Below are positions 21,618-37,096 of a stretch of 64,000 nucleotides of DNA, piece after piece (positions within the stretch are counted from its first letter, which is position 1; every line of letters starts with the position of its first letter). Source of the DNA: Isoetes taiwanensis (Eukaryota > Streptophyta > Lycopodiopsida > Isoetales > Isoetaceae); the NCBI GenBank assembly GCA_021234155.1, contig JAJEKV010000127.1, forward strand, positions 186,001 through 250,000, given 5' to 3'. The position numbers and the translations under genes were made by a program. Under the pieces are notes generated by a model. That model was not told the DNA's origin. It searched no databases and was given only the letters and a program-made list of their open reading frames with translations.

Positions 21618-21690
21618 ATGCTTGGTCTAGTGGTTAGAATGGGGGGCTGGGGGGTCAATGGCCAGGGTTCGAATCCCCTACACAACATAA
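21618..21690 (+). repeat. tRNA-like pol III promoter segment in copy 1
   Basis: TGGTCTAGTGG (21623-21633) fits the A box and GGTTCGAATCC (21666-21676) is a perfect B box, 32 bases apart, with a G-rich spacer in place of an anticodon arm. The sequence cannot fold as a full tRNA, so it is a tRNA-derived head rather than a tRNA gene. Confidence 0.7.
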
Positions 21691-21995
21691 AAATTTTAAG
21701 AGCCTTTTCCTAAGGGATGAGCATTCAACTTGGGCCGTAGGATCTTGGACCCGATCAAGGGTCGAGATCTCACACAACATGAGCCATACGATCTATTACA
21801 TATAATTTCCAAAGTCATGTGCACCGTCGGTCAGGATCAGATCAACCTGGACCGTAGGATCGTGTCTATATGGATTATATATAAACTCCCAAGCCATCTG
21901 GGCCGTAGGATACGTCCCAAAGCCACGTGAGCCGTCGGATCTCGAACGGACGGTCGGATAAGCGCGACAAACATAAGAACAGATATAGAGAGTAT

Positions 21996-23340
21996 ATATA
22001 TACAAGAAATTTAATGCGTCCTACGGTGCATGTTCGAGTTTTAGCATGTTCCTATCTCTTGATAGATTCTCTAAGGTTCTACCAAGCTTCTCTTAGAGGG
22101 TTCGTGAGCATTTCTCTAAATTTTATAAGATTCCCTCTAGATTCTATTAGATTTCCCTAGATTCTCCAAGATTCTACGAAGATCCCCTTAGATTCATTTG
22201 GATTTTATGATATTGCCCTAGGTTCCCTTACATTACATGAGATTCAAAGAGATTCTATAAAGATTCCCTTAGATACTCTAAGATTTCATCAACATTTTCT
22301 TAGATTCCCTTAGATTTTATGAAGATTCCTTTAGATCCCCCAGATTTTAAGAGATTCCCTTAGGCTTGTAAATATTACATTTTATAAGATTTTCTTACAT
22401 TCTATTAAATTCTTCTGGATTCCTTTACATTCTATAACTTTTTAGAACATTCTAAGACTTTCTAGAACATTCTAAGACTTTCAATATATTCTAGAACTTT
22501 CTGGAAGTATTTTCCTAGATTCTCTTACATTTTATAAGATTTTCTTACATTCTATTAAATTCTTCTGGATTCCTTTACATTCTATAACTTTTTAGAACAT
22601 TCTAAGGCTTTCTGGAATATTCTAAGACTTCCAATATATTCTAGAACTTTCTGGAAGTATTTCCCTAGATTTCCTTACATTCCCGTAGATTCCCCTACAT
22701 TCTAGAACATTCTAAAACTTATTAGAACAATTTGGAACTTTCTGGAAGAATTTTCTTAGATTCCTCCTAGATTCTCTTATGTTCTAGAACTTTCTAGAAG
22801 ATTCTAGAACTTTCTAGAGCCTTCCAGAACATTCTAGAACCTTCTTGAACTAGCTAGAATGTTATAGTCTATTTTATCTTAATGGGAACATTACCCTTAA
22901 GTATATTTGAAACATAAATTGTTCATGGAATTAATGCTTGGTCTAGTGGTTAGAATGGGGGGTTAGGGGGTTAATGTCTAGGGTTCGAATCCCCCACACA
23001 ACATAAAAATTTTAAAAGCCTTTTCCTAAGGGATGAGCATTCAACTTGGGCCGTAGGATCTTGGACTCGATCAAGGGTCGAGATCTCACGCAATATGAGC
23101 CATAGGATCTATTACATATAATTCCAAAGTCATGTACACCGTAGGATGTGTCCCAAAGCAACGTGAGCCATAGGATCTCGGACCGACGATCAGGATCAAA
23201 TCAACCTGGACCGTAGGATCACGTCTATACGAATTATATATAAACTCCCAGGCCATCTGGGCCGTAGGATACGTCCCAAAGCCATGTGAGCCGTCGGATC
23301 TCGAACGGACGGTCAGATAAGCGCGACAAACATAAGAACA
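21996..23340 (+). repeat. HSE/tRNA-like/G-box repeat, copy 2
   Basis: Same order as copy 1: start TATACAAGAAATTTAATGCG, degenerate TTAGATTC array, TTCnnGAA array at about 22781-22860, tRNA-like segment at about 22933-22997 (A box TTGGTCTAGTGG, B box GGTTCGAATCC), CCGTAGGATC words, and end GCGCGACAAACATAAGAACA followed by a (TA)n run. A block of about 120 bases (ACATTCTA...TCTGGAAGTATTT) is internally duplicated at about 22370-22520 and 22500-22660, which makes this copy longer than copy 1. Confidence 0.8.
22781..22860. promoter_or_regulatory. array of heat-shock-element-like half sites (copy 2)
   Basis: GTTCTAGAACTTTCTAGAAG continues as alternating TTCnn and GAAnn units through CTTCCAGAACATTCTAGAAC to GAACTAGCTAGAA. 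It keeps the 5-base register seen in copy 1 although the flanks of the two copies differ at many positions. Confidence 0.6.
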
Positions 23341-23384
23341 TATAATATATATATATATATATAGAGTATATCATAACATATATA

Positions 23385-24600
23385 TGTTCTTATGTTTGTC
23401 CTCTTGAATCCGACCGTTGATCCGAGATCCTACGGCTCACGTGGCTTTGGGACGTATCATGCGGTCCAGATGGCTTGGGAGTTTGTGTATAGACTATATA
23501 TGTAAGCGATCCTACGGTCCAGGTTGATTCGATCCTGATCGTCGATCCGAGATCCTACGGCTCACGTTGATTTGGGACACATCCTACGGTGCACATGACT
23601 TGGGAGTTATATGTAATCGATCTAACGGCCCAGGTTGCTCTTGATCCTGATCGTCGATCCGAGATCCTACGGCCCAGGTGGCTTGGCACATATTCTACGG
23701 TCCAGATGGCTTTGAGAATTATATGTAATAGATCCTACGGCTCATATTGCTTTTATATGGTGAAATCTTGATCATTGATCGAGTCTAACATCCTAAGGCT
23801 CATGTTGAATGCTCGTCCCTTAAGGGAAGGCTTTTAAAATTTTTTATGTTATTGGGGGGATTCGAACCCTGGACCTCAACCCCCCAAACCCCCCCACTCT
23901 AACCACTAGACCAAGCATTAGTTCTATGAATAATTTATGTTTCAAATATACTTAAGGGTAATGTTTTAATTAAGATAAAATAGAATATAACATTCTACAT
24001 AGTTCTAATAAGTTCTAGAATGGAATGTAGGGGAATCCTTCGGAAATGTAAGAGAATAGGGAAATACTTCCAGAAAGTTCTAGGATGTTTTGAAAGTTTC
24101 AGAATGTTCCAGAAAGTTCTAGAATGTTCTAGAAATTTCTAGAATGTAAGGGAATCCAGGAGAATTAAAGGAAATATAAGGAAATCTCATAAATTGTAAG
24201 AGAATGTAGGAAAATATTTACAAGTCTGACGGAATCGCTTAAAATCTAGTTGAATCTAAGGGGATCTTCATAATATCTAAGGGAATCTTAGAAAATCTTG
24301 ATGAAATCTTAGAGTTTTTTTTAAGATTTTGCAAAGAGCCACAATAGAATGTTCTAAAATGTTTCATAATAAAGGTGTACAATATAAATCTTGAAATGTT
24401 GCACATATCCAAAATAGATTATTTTGGAAGGTTCTAAATGCTCATGGGTAAGCACCTCAATCAAAATAGAAAATTCTAAGAGAATCTAGGGGAATCTTCA
24501 TGAATGCTAAATATAGTACATAAAATGTTGAAGAATATAGAGGAATCACAAGGGGCCTTGCACCATAAGAACATGCTAAAATTAGAACATGCAACGTATA
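23385..24600 (-). repeat. HSE/tRNA-like/G-box repeat, copy 3 (inverted)
   Basis: This copy runs opposite to copies 1 and 2. It begins on plus with TATATGTTCTTATGTTTGTC, then three to four units of a 112-127 base minisatellite containing GATCCTACGGCTCACGTGGC, then the inverted tRNA-like segment (B box GGATTCGAACCC near 23859, A box CCACTAGACCAAGC near 23905), then TTCnnGAA words (24070-24160) and the inverted GGAATCTT array. The far end is truncated compared with copies 1 and 2. An (AT)n run at about 23343-23362 separates it from copy 2. Confidence 0.8.
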
Positions 24601-24614
24601 TATATATCTGATCT

Positions 24615-25875
24615 TATATATGTTCTTATGTTTCGCGTTTATCCGACCGTCCGTTCGAGATCCGACGGCTCATGTAGGTTTGGGACGTATTCTACGGCCC
24701 AGATGACCTGGGAGTTTACATATAATATGTGTACCATGGTCCTACGGTCCAGATTGATCTGATCCTGACCGTCGGTCCGAGATCCGACGGCTCACGTGGC
24801 TTGGGGACACATCCTACGGTCCACGTGGCTTTGGGAATTATATGTAATAGATCTTACGGCTCATATTGCTTTTATATGGTGAGATCTTGATCATTGATCG
24901 AGTTTAAGATCCTAAGGCTCATATTGAATGCTCGTTCCTTAAGGAAAGGCTTTTAAAATTTTTTATGTTATTGGGGGGGATTCGAACCCTGGTCCTCAAG
25001 CCCCCAAACCCCCCACTCTAACCACTAGACCAAGCATTAACTCTATAAAAAAGTTATGTTTCAAATATACTTAAGGGTAATGTTCTAATTAAGATAAAAT
25101 AGACTATAATATTCTAGGATGTTTTGAAACTTTCAAAATGTTCCAGAAAGTTCTAAAATGTTCTAGAAATTTCTAGAATGTAAGGGAATCCAGAAGAATT
25201 AAAGGGAATATAAGGAAATCTCATAAGTTGTAAGAGAATCTAGGAAAATATATAAGTCTAACAGAATCTCTTAAAATCTAATTGAATCTAAGGGAATCTT
25301 CATAATATCTAAGGGAATGTAAGAAAATCTTGATGAAATCTTAGAGTTTTTTTAAGATTTTGCAAAACGCGACAATAGAATGTTCTAAAATGTTTCATAA
25401 TAAAGGTGTACAATATAAATCTTGAAAAAAAAATATTCTAGATGCTCAAGGCAAGCGCTTTAGTCTAAAAATAGAAAATGTTTTAAAAATGTTGCACAGA
25501 TCTAAATTAGATTATTTTAGAAGGTTTTAAATGCTCATGGGTTTTTAAGATCTTGAAAAGAGCGACAATAGAATGTTCTAAAATGTTTCATAATAAAGGT
25601 GTACAATATAGATCTTGAAAAAAAAATATTCTAGATGCTCAAGGTAAGCGCCTTAGTCTAAAAATAGAAAATGTTTTAAAAATGTTGCACAGATCCAAAA
25701 TAGATCATTTTAGAAGGTTTTAAATGCTCATGGGTAAGCACCTCAATCAAAATAGAAAAATCTAAGAGAATCTCAGTAGAATCATTGGTTATCTAGAGCA
25801 CTATAGGGCCTTACATCGTAAGAACATGCTAAAACTGGAACAATGCGCCATAGGACGTATTAATTTTCTTGTATA
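24615..25875 (-). repeat. HSE/tRNA-like/G-box repeat, copy 4 (inverted)
   Basis: Same order as copy 3: TATATGTTCTTATGTTTCGC, G-box minisatellite (GGCTCACGTGGCTTGGGGAC), inverted tRNA-like segment (about 24980-25036), short TTCnnGAA block (about 25135-25185), and GGAATCTT array. A block of about 190 bases (AGCGACAATAGAATGTTCTA to AAATGCTCATGGG) is tandemly duplicated at about 25368-25540 and 25560-25733. It ends ACGTATTAATTTTCTTGTAT, the complement of the copy 1-2 start. Confidence 0.8.
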
Positions 25876-25879
25876 TCTA

Positions 25880-26012
25880 ACATATATATGTTCTTATGTT
25901 TGTCCCACTCAATCCGACCGTCCGTTCGAGATCCTACGGCTCACGTGGCTTTGGGACGTATTCTATGGCCTAGATGGCTTGGGAGTTTGTATATAGATTA
26001 TATGTAAGCGTG
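25880..26012 (-). repeat. HSE/tRNA-like/G-box repeat, copy 5 (partial, inverted)
   Basis: Only the outer end is present: TATATATGTTCTTATGTTTG, then GAGATCCTACGGCTCACGTG and the GGCTTGGGAGTTTG segment. The similarity stops at about 26012, where an unrelated duplicated sequence starts. Confidence 0.75.
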
Positions 26013-26028
26013 CATTTGTTTGTGCATA

Positions 26029-26478
26029 TATTCTTTTGTTTGTACATTTGATACCACTTTCGAATTTGCCTCTAATAAAATTGGATATGCATCAAGAAGG
26101 AGATGCAATTTAACTTCACTGAGCCAAAGACACCCTGCACGTTGAAAAAAATGGGACACCCTTCACCAAGAATGGATGCTCGTCGAATAAAGCTGTACCC
26201 AATAGGATTATAGACAAAGTTTGCTTCGTTATCGTAGAGTCATCAGTTGAAATCTAATTTCAAGTCTCCATTCTAATAAACAATGATGAGCTCCATTGAA
26301 TGGCCATCAGGTAAAGGATTTAGCTTAAAACTTCATGACTTTGGACTGGATGCATGTTGCCATTCCTGCTATTCTTAATCTTGGATTTTGTTCCCAAATT
26401 TCGTAGACCATAGCTCATAGACCCATTTATCTTGGATTTCCATAGCTCATAGACCTTTTATTTTATCCCATTGATAGT
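26029..26478. repeat. 0.45 kb direct repeat, copy 1
   Basis: From TTTGTACATTTGATACCACT to CCCATTGATAGT the sequence is repeated at 26601-27051 with few changes (offset 572). Read on minus, both copies hold an open stretch of about 65 codons in more than one frame (for example DEHPFLVKG and FIRRASILGEG). I do not recognise either. Confidence 0.85.
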
Positions 26479-26600
26479 TCATAGACCCATTTATAGTACA
26501 GAATGACCTTTCAACTATAAATAGTGTATACTTTTACAAAAATGTCTATCATCAAGTGTTCCTGAGAAAGCCCAAACTAATTCATTCAGGACTCAAGGAC

Positions 26601-27051
26601 AAGCTTTTTGTTTGTACATTTGATACCACTTTCGAATTTGCCTCCAATAAAATTGGATATGCATCAAGAAGGAGATGCAATTTAACTTCACTGAGCCAAA
26701 GACACCCTGCACGTTGAAAAAAGTGGGGACACCCTTCACCAAGAATGGATGCTCGTCGAATAAAGCTGTACCCAATAGGATTATAGACAAAGTTTGCTTC
26801 GTTATCGTAGAGTCATCAGTTGAAATCTAATTGCAAGTCTCCATTCTAATAAACAATGATGAGCTCCATTGAATGGCCATCAGGCAAAGGGTTTAGCTTA
26901 AAACTTCATGACTTTGGACTGGATGCATGTTGCCATTCCTGCTGTTCTTAATCTTGGATTTTGTTCCCAAATTTCGTAGACCATAGCTCATAGACCCATT
27001 TATCTTGGATTTCCATAGCTCATAGACCTTTTATTTTATCCCATTGATAGT
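26601..27051. repeat. 0.45 kb direct repeat, copy 2
   Basis: Partner of 26029-26478. The two copies are separated by about 120 bases of unrelated sequence (26479-26600). High identity suggests a recent duplication. Confidence 0.85.
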
Positions 27052-27059
27052 ACAAAGAC

Positions 27060-27115
27060 TTGTATATAGATATAGATAAGATAGATATAGATAGATAGAT
27101 AGATATATATATACA
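27060..27115. repeat. GATA-rich microsatellite
   Basis: Interrupted (GATA)n and (TATA)n run (AGATAGATATAGATAGATAG). It lies at the end of the second 0.45 kb repeat and may be another retroelement tail on minus. Confidence 0.7.
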
Positions 27116-27400
27116 CATGAATTCTTGGCACCTCAGGTAGGCGCCCGGGGGCAGAGGTGATTCTGCAACTAAAATAAAAGGCCTTAGACACAGCCTACTT
27201 AAACATTATAATCCAAAATATAGGTTGTCTTGCCTAAATTGAAGACATATTTGTTGTTTGACATGCAGAATCTCGCTTCATCCACACTTACTAATGTGAA
27301 ATTTTCAAAATCTCATCATAACATCAAATAGAACAAAATAATGGAATCTAGAGAAGGCATAAGTCCAAATTTCATCTGCTACAAAAAGAATATTATGACG
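27116..27400. other. intergenic, no gene seen
   Basis: No recognised content. It immediately precedes the 2.58 kb segmental duplication. Confidence 0.4.
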
Positions 27401-27789
27401 TTTTGGTCCTAGGATAACCACAAGACATTACAATATGCCACATAGTTTAGTATAAGGGCCAAGTAGAATGTACCACATTATAATAGAATAGAATAAGAGT
27501 TGGGTAGTGGGTATCACATGGACATCACAAACAGCATGTCACATAGACACCAGAACATAGGGTAGAATTGCGGGTGCAAGCCTACATATCCAACCACAAA
27601 TTTTGCACCATTCAAATCGACACAAATCCATTGCTAAACACAAATCCATTGTTAAGAACACATTGCGTTATCAAACGCCCAACATCAATAATGGATCCAT
27701 CCTCATCAGTAGTTCGTACCGAGTATTTGATGCAGTCTTTGCTGCCGCAATAATTTCCTTGTATACATATTAAGTAAAGAATAAAATAA

Positions 27790-27832
27790 AGTAGAGTAGA
27801 ATTGATTTTTATCGTCCACCAAGGCCACAATA
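27790..27832 (-). repeat. retroelement 3'-end motif
   Basis: On minus the string GGTGGACGATAAAAATCAAT matches the shared 3'-end motif, followed by a degenerate TCTACTCTACTTTATTTTAT tail instead of TATC. The same sequence occurs in unit 2 at about 30375-30420. Confidence 0.55.
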
Positions 27833-28719
27833 ATAACGCAATATGCATATTACTGACAAAATTTAAAAACACCACGTCCCAAAGGGTTTTCGAAGGAAAA
27901 ACCTTGATAGTAATAAGCGTACGAGAAATTTGTACAAGTTATGACATCAATATCTTGGAGGCGGATATATATGGGTCGGGTGATCAAGAACTTCCATGAT
28001 ATACGATGTTAAAAGTGATTGATGTTGCATATGCTCCTTCCTTTTGCAGGTCGAATGCGAGTGTGAGAACTGAGGGTACTAACATCTTTAGACTTTGCAA
28101 GTCTTATGCTATGTTCCAACTTGCCTCTATGGAATCTAGCAGAGTCTAAGGAATCTATAAAAATCCTTGAGGATCTAAGGGAGACTTGAGTGGAACCAAA
28201 GGAATCTCAAGAGGATGAAGGAACCTTAGAAAATCTTGGGGAATCTAGAAAACTCATATTGAATATTGAAGAATATAAAGGAATCTTGAAGAATCTGGCT
28301 GGACCATAGGGGGATTCAAGATAACGAAGGTTGAACACACATTCGTTTAGGATGATTCTTTTTCTCGGCAGATAGGCTTGCTATCCCCTTTCTTGTATTG
28401 CATCCTATAGGCTTTTTGATCTGTGGATGATAAAATTCAATTCATTCTTCAATGCTGGATCTTTTCAGCATTGTCCTGACTTGATATGCCCCGATATCTT
28501 TTTGTCACAATTGTTATTATATCCTTGTGCCATAGCAAGTAACCAACTGTGTACATTACAAGACTGTGTTTATAGGTCATTTCAATTTGCAAAGGAATAC
28601 TACTACAAAATCTGCAATGAAAAGAGATTACACATTTCTTAACATATATTATCACCATTAATATATAATATACCAATACTATGCAAGCATTGTATTCGCA
28701 AACGTTGGAAATTATTAGT

Positions 28720-29142
28720 AAATCCAACTCCACAAATTTGAAACAACGCATCCTTTTGGCGTCCTATCCCAACGCTTGGCCCCCAGCTAAACAGAGGGCA
28801 TTCCATCTTGGTTCTAGTTGGCTCCAGTAGTCGATATGGGAGCGTCGCAGACACCACATCTTTCAGAGCATTTATTTGTCTACACGTGGTGTTATTACAG
28901 CCTACGAGTGTTCCACCCTTGAATCAGAAACGATGGAACGCATCTGGATTCAGTATCTTCGAATTGATTCTTATCGTTAGTCTCTTATTCTGGAGTAAGT
29001 ACATTGTGCTCCAGGCTCGTGGTCCTGTGACATCTTTTTGTGCTTATACAGTTAGATGAGACATGTAAATTTTGTACGTTTTATCTGATTAATAAACTTT
29101 TTGGCTTTCGTCCTTCAAAAAAAAAAAAAAAAAAAAAAAAAA
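28720..29142 (+). mobile_element. LINE-like 3' end with poly(A) tail, unit 1
   Basis: The segment ends GGCTTTCGTCCTTC followed by 26 A residues (29117-29142), with AATAAA at about 29091. The other two LINEs in the window also end CTTC(A)n (near 43727 inverted and 53901), so this is read as the 5'-truncated 3' end of the same LINE class. An open stretch upstream (28808-29059) has no recognised domain. The left edge is uncertain. Confidence 0.5.
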
Positions 29143-29368
29143 GGGGGTTGGGAACAAAAAAAAGTCGTTGCCATAAATTCCTTGTAGCTTTACATATAGA
29201 TATTCGAACATAACTTTGATAACATTTACAACGATGGTCGTCTTGCAAATTCCAGCTTTGCATAAGTAATAATAAAGTCGAGTCAAACATAAATTTTATC
29301 TTACTTGGAAACAAATATGTTCAAAGGTTTAGTCAAGAGTGAAAGGTACATTCTGTTGTTTCAAATAC

Positions 29369-29738
29369 CTATGCACTGAGTTTCATATTATCCATCTTTT
29401 TGCATAATGCAACAAGAACACACCTTGGTGGTTTGGATGGCTCTCTTGAGTGCAAGACCATCATGTTATCCAAAACCATAATATCTCCATCTTTCCATTC
29501 TATAGACACACATGCTTCATTCATGACTTTTTTAGCACTTTGAACCAATTCATTTGGTAGAATCGTTCCATCTCCAAGTTCCATGTTTGCAAGGCTTGGT
29601 ATCTTGGGACTACTTGAACAAATGCTGTTTAACCAAACATGGCATCCATTAATGTAATCAATTTCTTTGCAAGGGCCATATATGGCATTTGCTCCACCAT
29701 CTCGCAACCAAACTAATCTTTTTTGTTCACTCTTTGCC
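29369..29738 (-). pseudogene. duplicated last exon of the clavaminate-synthase-like dioxygenase
   Basis: This is a complete copy of exon 3 of the gene at 31974-37096, with the TGCAG acceptor before 29738, the same 370 base length and the same stop. It encodes DGGANAIYGPCK and VLHSREPSKPPRC, including the distal iron-binding His and the Arg that contacts 2-oxoglutarate. It differs from the upstream copy at a handful of residues (for example RDGG for PDGG and GCHVW for GRQVW) and has no stop codon. It can be a dead duplicate or a distal alternative last exon, since it lies downstream in the same orientation. Confidence 0.8.
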
Positions 29739-29814
29739 CTGCATTTGCAGAAATAAGTACATATAAATATGGGAATAAGATACGATAGACATAAATACTA
29801 ATATACTTAAGCAC

Positions 29815-29910
29815 TAGACAGACAGACAGGCAGGCAGGCAGGCAGGCAGACAAACAGACAGATGGATGGATAGGTTTTTTAATATCCACGGAGACCAAAT
29901 TGGCCATGGG
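29815..29910 (-). repeat. retroelement 3' end with (GACA/GGCA)n tail, unit 1
   Basis: On minus, CCATGGCCAATTTGGTCTCC then GTGGATATTAAAAAACC, then a (TCCA), (TGTC) and (TGCC) repeat. It is a member of the same 3'-end family, here with a mixed tetranucleotide tail. Confidence 0.7.
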
Positions 29911-31329
29911 ACTAGAATAGATAGCTCTTTGTGTTATACAACATCAACTTCAACTGTCAAAAAGTTAAAGAAAAAGGCCCCATGTTTTGGTCCTAGGATA
30001 ACCACAAGACATTACAATATGCCACATAGTTTAGTATAAGGGCCAAGTAGAATGTACCACATTATAATAGAATAGAATAAGAGTTGGGTAGTGGGTATCA
30101 CATGGACATCACAAACAGCATGTCACATAGACACCAGAACATAGGGTAGAATTGCGGGTGCAAGCCTACATATCCAACCACATATTTTGCACCATTCAAA
30201 TCGACACAAATCCATTGCTAACACAAATCCATTGTTAAGAACACATTGCATTATCAAACGCCCAACGTCAATAATGGATCCATCCTCATCAGTAGTTCGT
30301 ACCGAGTGTTTGATGCAGCAGTCTTTGCTGCCGCAATAATTTCCTTGTATACATATTAAGTAAAGAATAAAATAAAGTAGAGTAGAATTGATTTTTATCG
30401 TCCACCAAGGCCAAAATAGCCTTTGGGATCCAATACAATAATAACGCAATATGCATATTACTGACAAAATTTAAAAACACCACATCCCGAAGGGTTTTCG
30501 AAGGGAAAACCTTGATAGTAATAAGCGTACGAGAAATTTGTACAAGTTATGACATCAATATCTTGGAGGCGGATATATATGGGTCGGATGATCAAGAACT
30601 TCCATGATATACGATGTTAAAAGTGATTGATGTTGCATATGCTCCTTCCTTTTGCAGGTCGAATGCGAGTGTGAGAACTGAGGGTACTAACATCTTTAGA
30701 CTTTGCAAGTCTTATGCTATGTTCCAACTTGCCTCTATTGAATCTAGCAGAGTCTAAGGAATCTATAAAAATCCTTGAGGATCTAAGGGAGACTTGAGTG
30801 GAACCAAAGGAATCTCAAGAGGATGAAGGAACCTTAGAAAATCTTGGGGAATCTAGAAAACTCATATTGAATATTGAAGAATATAAAGGAATCTTGAAGA
30901 ATCTGGCTGGACCATAGGGGGATTCAAGATAACGAAGGTTGAACACACATTCGTTTAGGATATTTCTTTTTCTAGGCAGATAGGCTTGCTATGCCCTTTC
31001 TTGTATTGCATCCTATAGGCTTTTTGATATGTGGATGATAAAATTCAATTCATTCTTCAATGTTGGATCTTTTCAGCATTGTCCTGACTTGATATGCCCC
31101 GATATCTTTTTGTCACAATTGTTATTATATCCTTGTGCCATAGCAAGTAACCAACTGTGTACATTACAAGACTGTGTTTATAGGTCATTTCAATTTGCAA
31201 AGGAATACTACTGCAAAATCTGCAATGAAAAGAGATTACACATTTCTTAACATATATTATCACCATTAATATATAAAATATACCAATACTATGCAAGCAT
31301 TGTATTCGCAAACGTTGGAAATTATTAGT

Positions 31330-31721
31330 AAATCCAACTCCACAAATTTGAAACAACGCATCCTTTTGGCGTCCTATCCCAACGCTTGGCCCCCAGCTAA
31401 ATAGAGGGCATTCCATCTTGGTTCTAGTTGGCTCCTGTGATCGATATGGGAGCGTCACAGACACCACATCTTTTAGAGCATTTATTCGTCTACACGTGGT
31501 GTTATTACAGCCTACGAGTGTTCCACCCTTGAATCAGAAACGATGGAACGCATCTGGATTCAGTATCTTCGAATTGATTCTTATCGTTAGTCTCTTATTC
31601 TGGAGTAAGTACATTGTGCTCCAGGCTCGTGGTCCTGTGACATCTTTTTGTGCTTATCTGAGTTAGATGAGACATGTAAATTTTAACGCGTTTATCTCGA
31701 TTAATAAACTTTTTGGCTTTC

Positions 31722-31749
<28 letters not shown>
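31330..31749 (+). mobile_element. LINE-like 3' end with poly(A) tail, unit 2
   Basis: Copy of 28720-29142. Here the poly(A) follows GGCTTTC directly (31722-31749), so a few terminal bases (GTCCTTC) differ from unit 1. Confidence 0.5.
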
Positions 31750-31752
<3 letters not shown>

Positions 31753-31973
31753 TTGGGAACAAAATAAAGTCGTTGCCATAAATTCCTTGTAGCTTTACAT
31801 ATAGATATTCGAACATAACTTTGATAACATTTACAACGATGGTCGTCTTGCAAATTCCAGCTTTGCATAAGTAATAATAAAGTCGAGTCAAACATAAATT
31901 TTATCTTACTTGGAAACAAATATGTTCAAAGGTTTAGTCAAGAGTGAAAGGTACATTCTGTTGTTTCAAATAC

Positions 31974-37096
<5,123 letters not shown>

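Larger units (their letters stand above)
20809..21985 (+). repeat. HSE/tRNA-like/G-box repeat, copy 1
   Basis: This copy begins ACAAGAAATTTAATCCGTCC and ends GCGCGACAAACATAAGAACA. The first two thirds is a degenerate array of TTAGATTC, AGATTCTATAAGATTCCC and AACATTCTAGAAC words. The middle has the tRNA-like segment at 21618-21690. The last part has CCGTAGGATC words and GCCACGTGAGCC (a G-box core, CACGTG). No terminal inverted repeats, terminal CTRR or open frame is seen, so the class is undecided. At least four related copies follow. Confidence 0.8.
27401..29970. repeat. 2.58 kb tandem segmental duplication, unit 1
   Basis: From TTTTGGTCCTAGGATAACCA to CAACTGTCAAAAAGTTAAA the sequence is repeated at 29985-32579 (offset about 2584). 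The unit carries a retroelement tail motif near 27815, a LINE-like 3' end with poly(A), the last exon of the dioxygenase gene, and a (GACA/GGCA)n tail. Differences include a roughly 19 base deletion near 27830, different poly(A) and GACA/GGCA lengths, and a few substitutions. Confidence 0.95.

Noticed and set aside
21618-21690. Functional tRNA gene
   Set aside because: The A and B boxes are good, but the segment between them is a G-run that cannot make an anticodon arm, and the ends do not pair as an acceptor stem.
20809-25875. Helitron assignment for the HSE/tRNA-like/G-box repeat
   Set aside because: I found no TC...CTRR termini and no terminal hairpin. The ends are AT-rich and ambiguous, so the class is left open.
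29369-29738. Separate one-exon dioxygenase gene
   Set aside because: It lacks the first two iron ligands and starts exactly at a splice acceptor. It is a duplicated last exon, not a gene.
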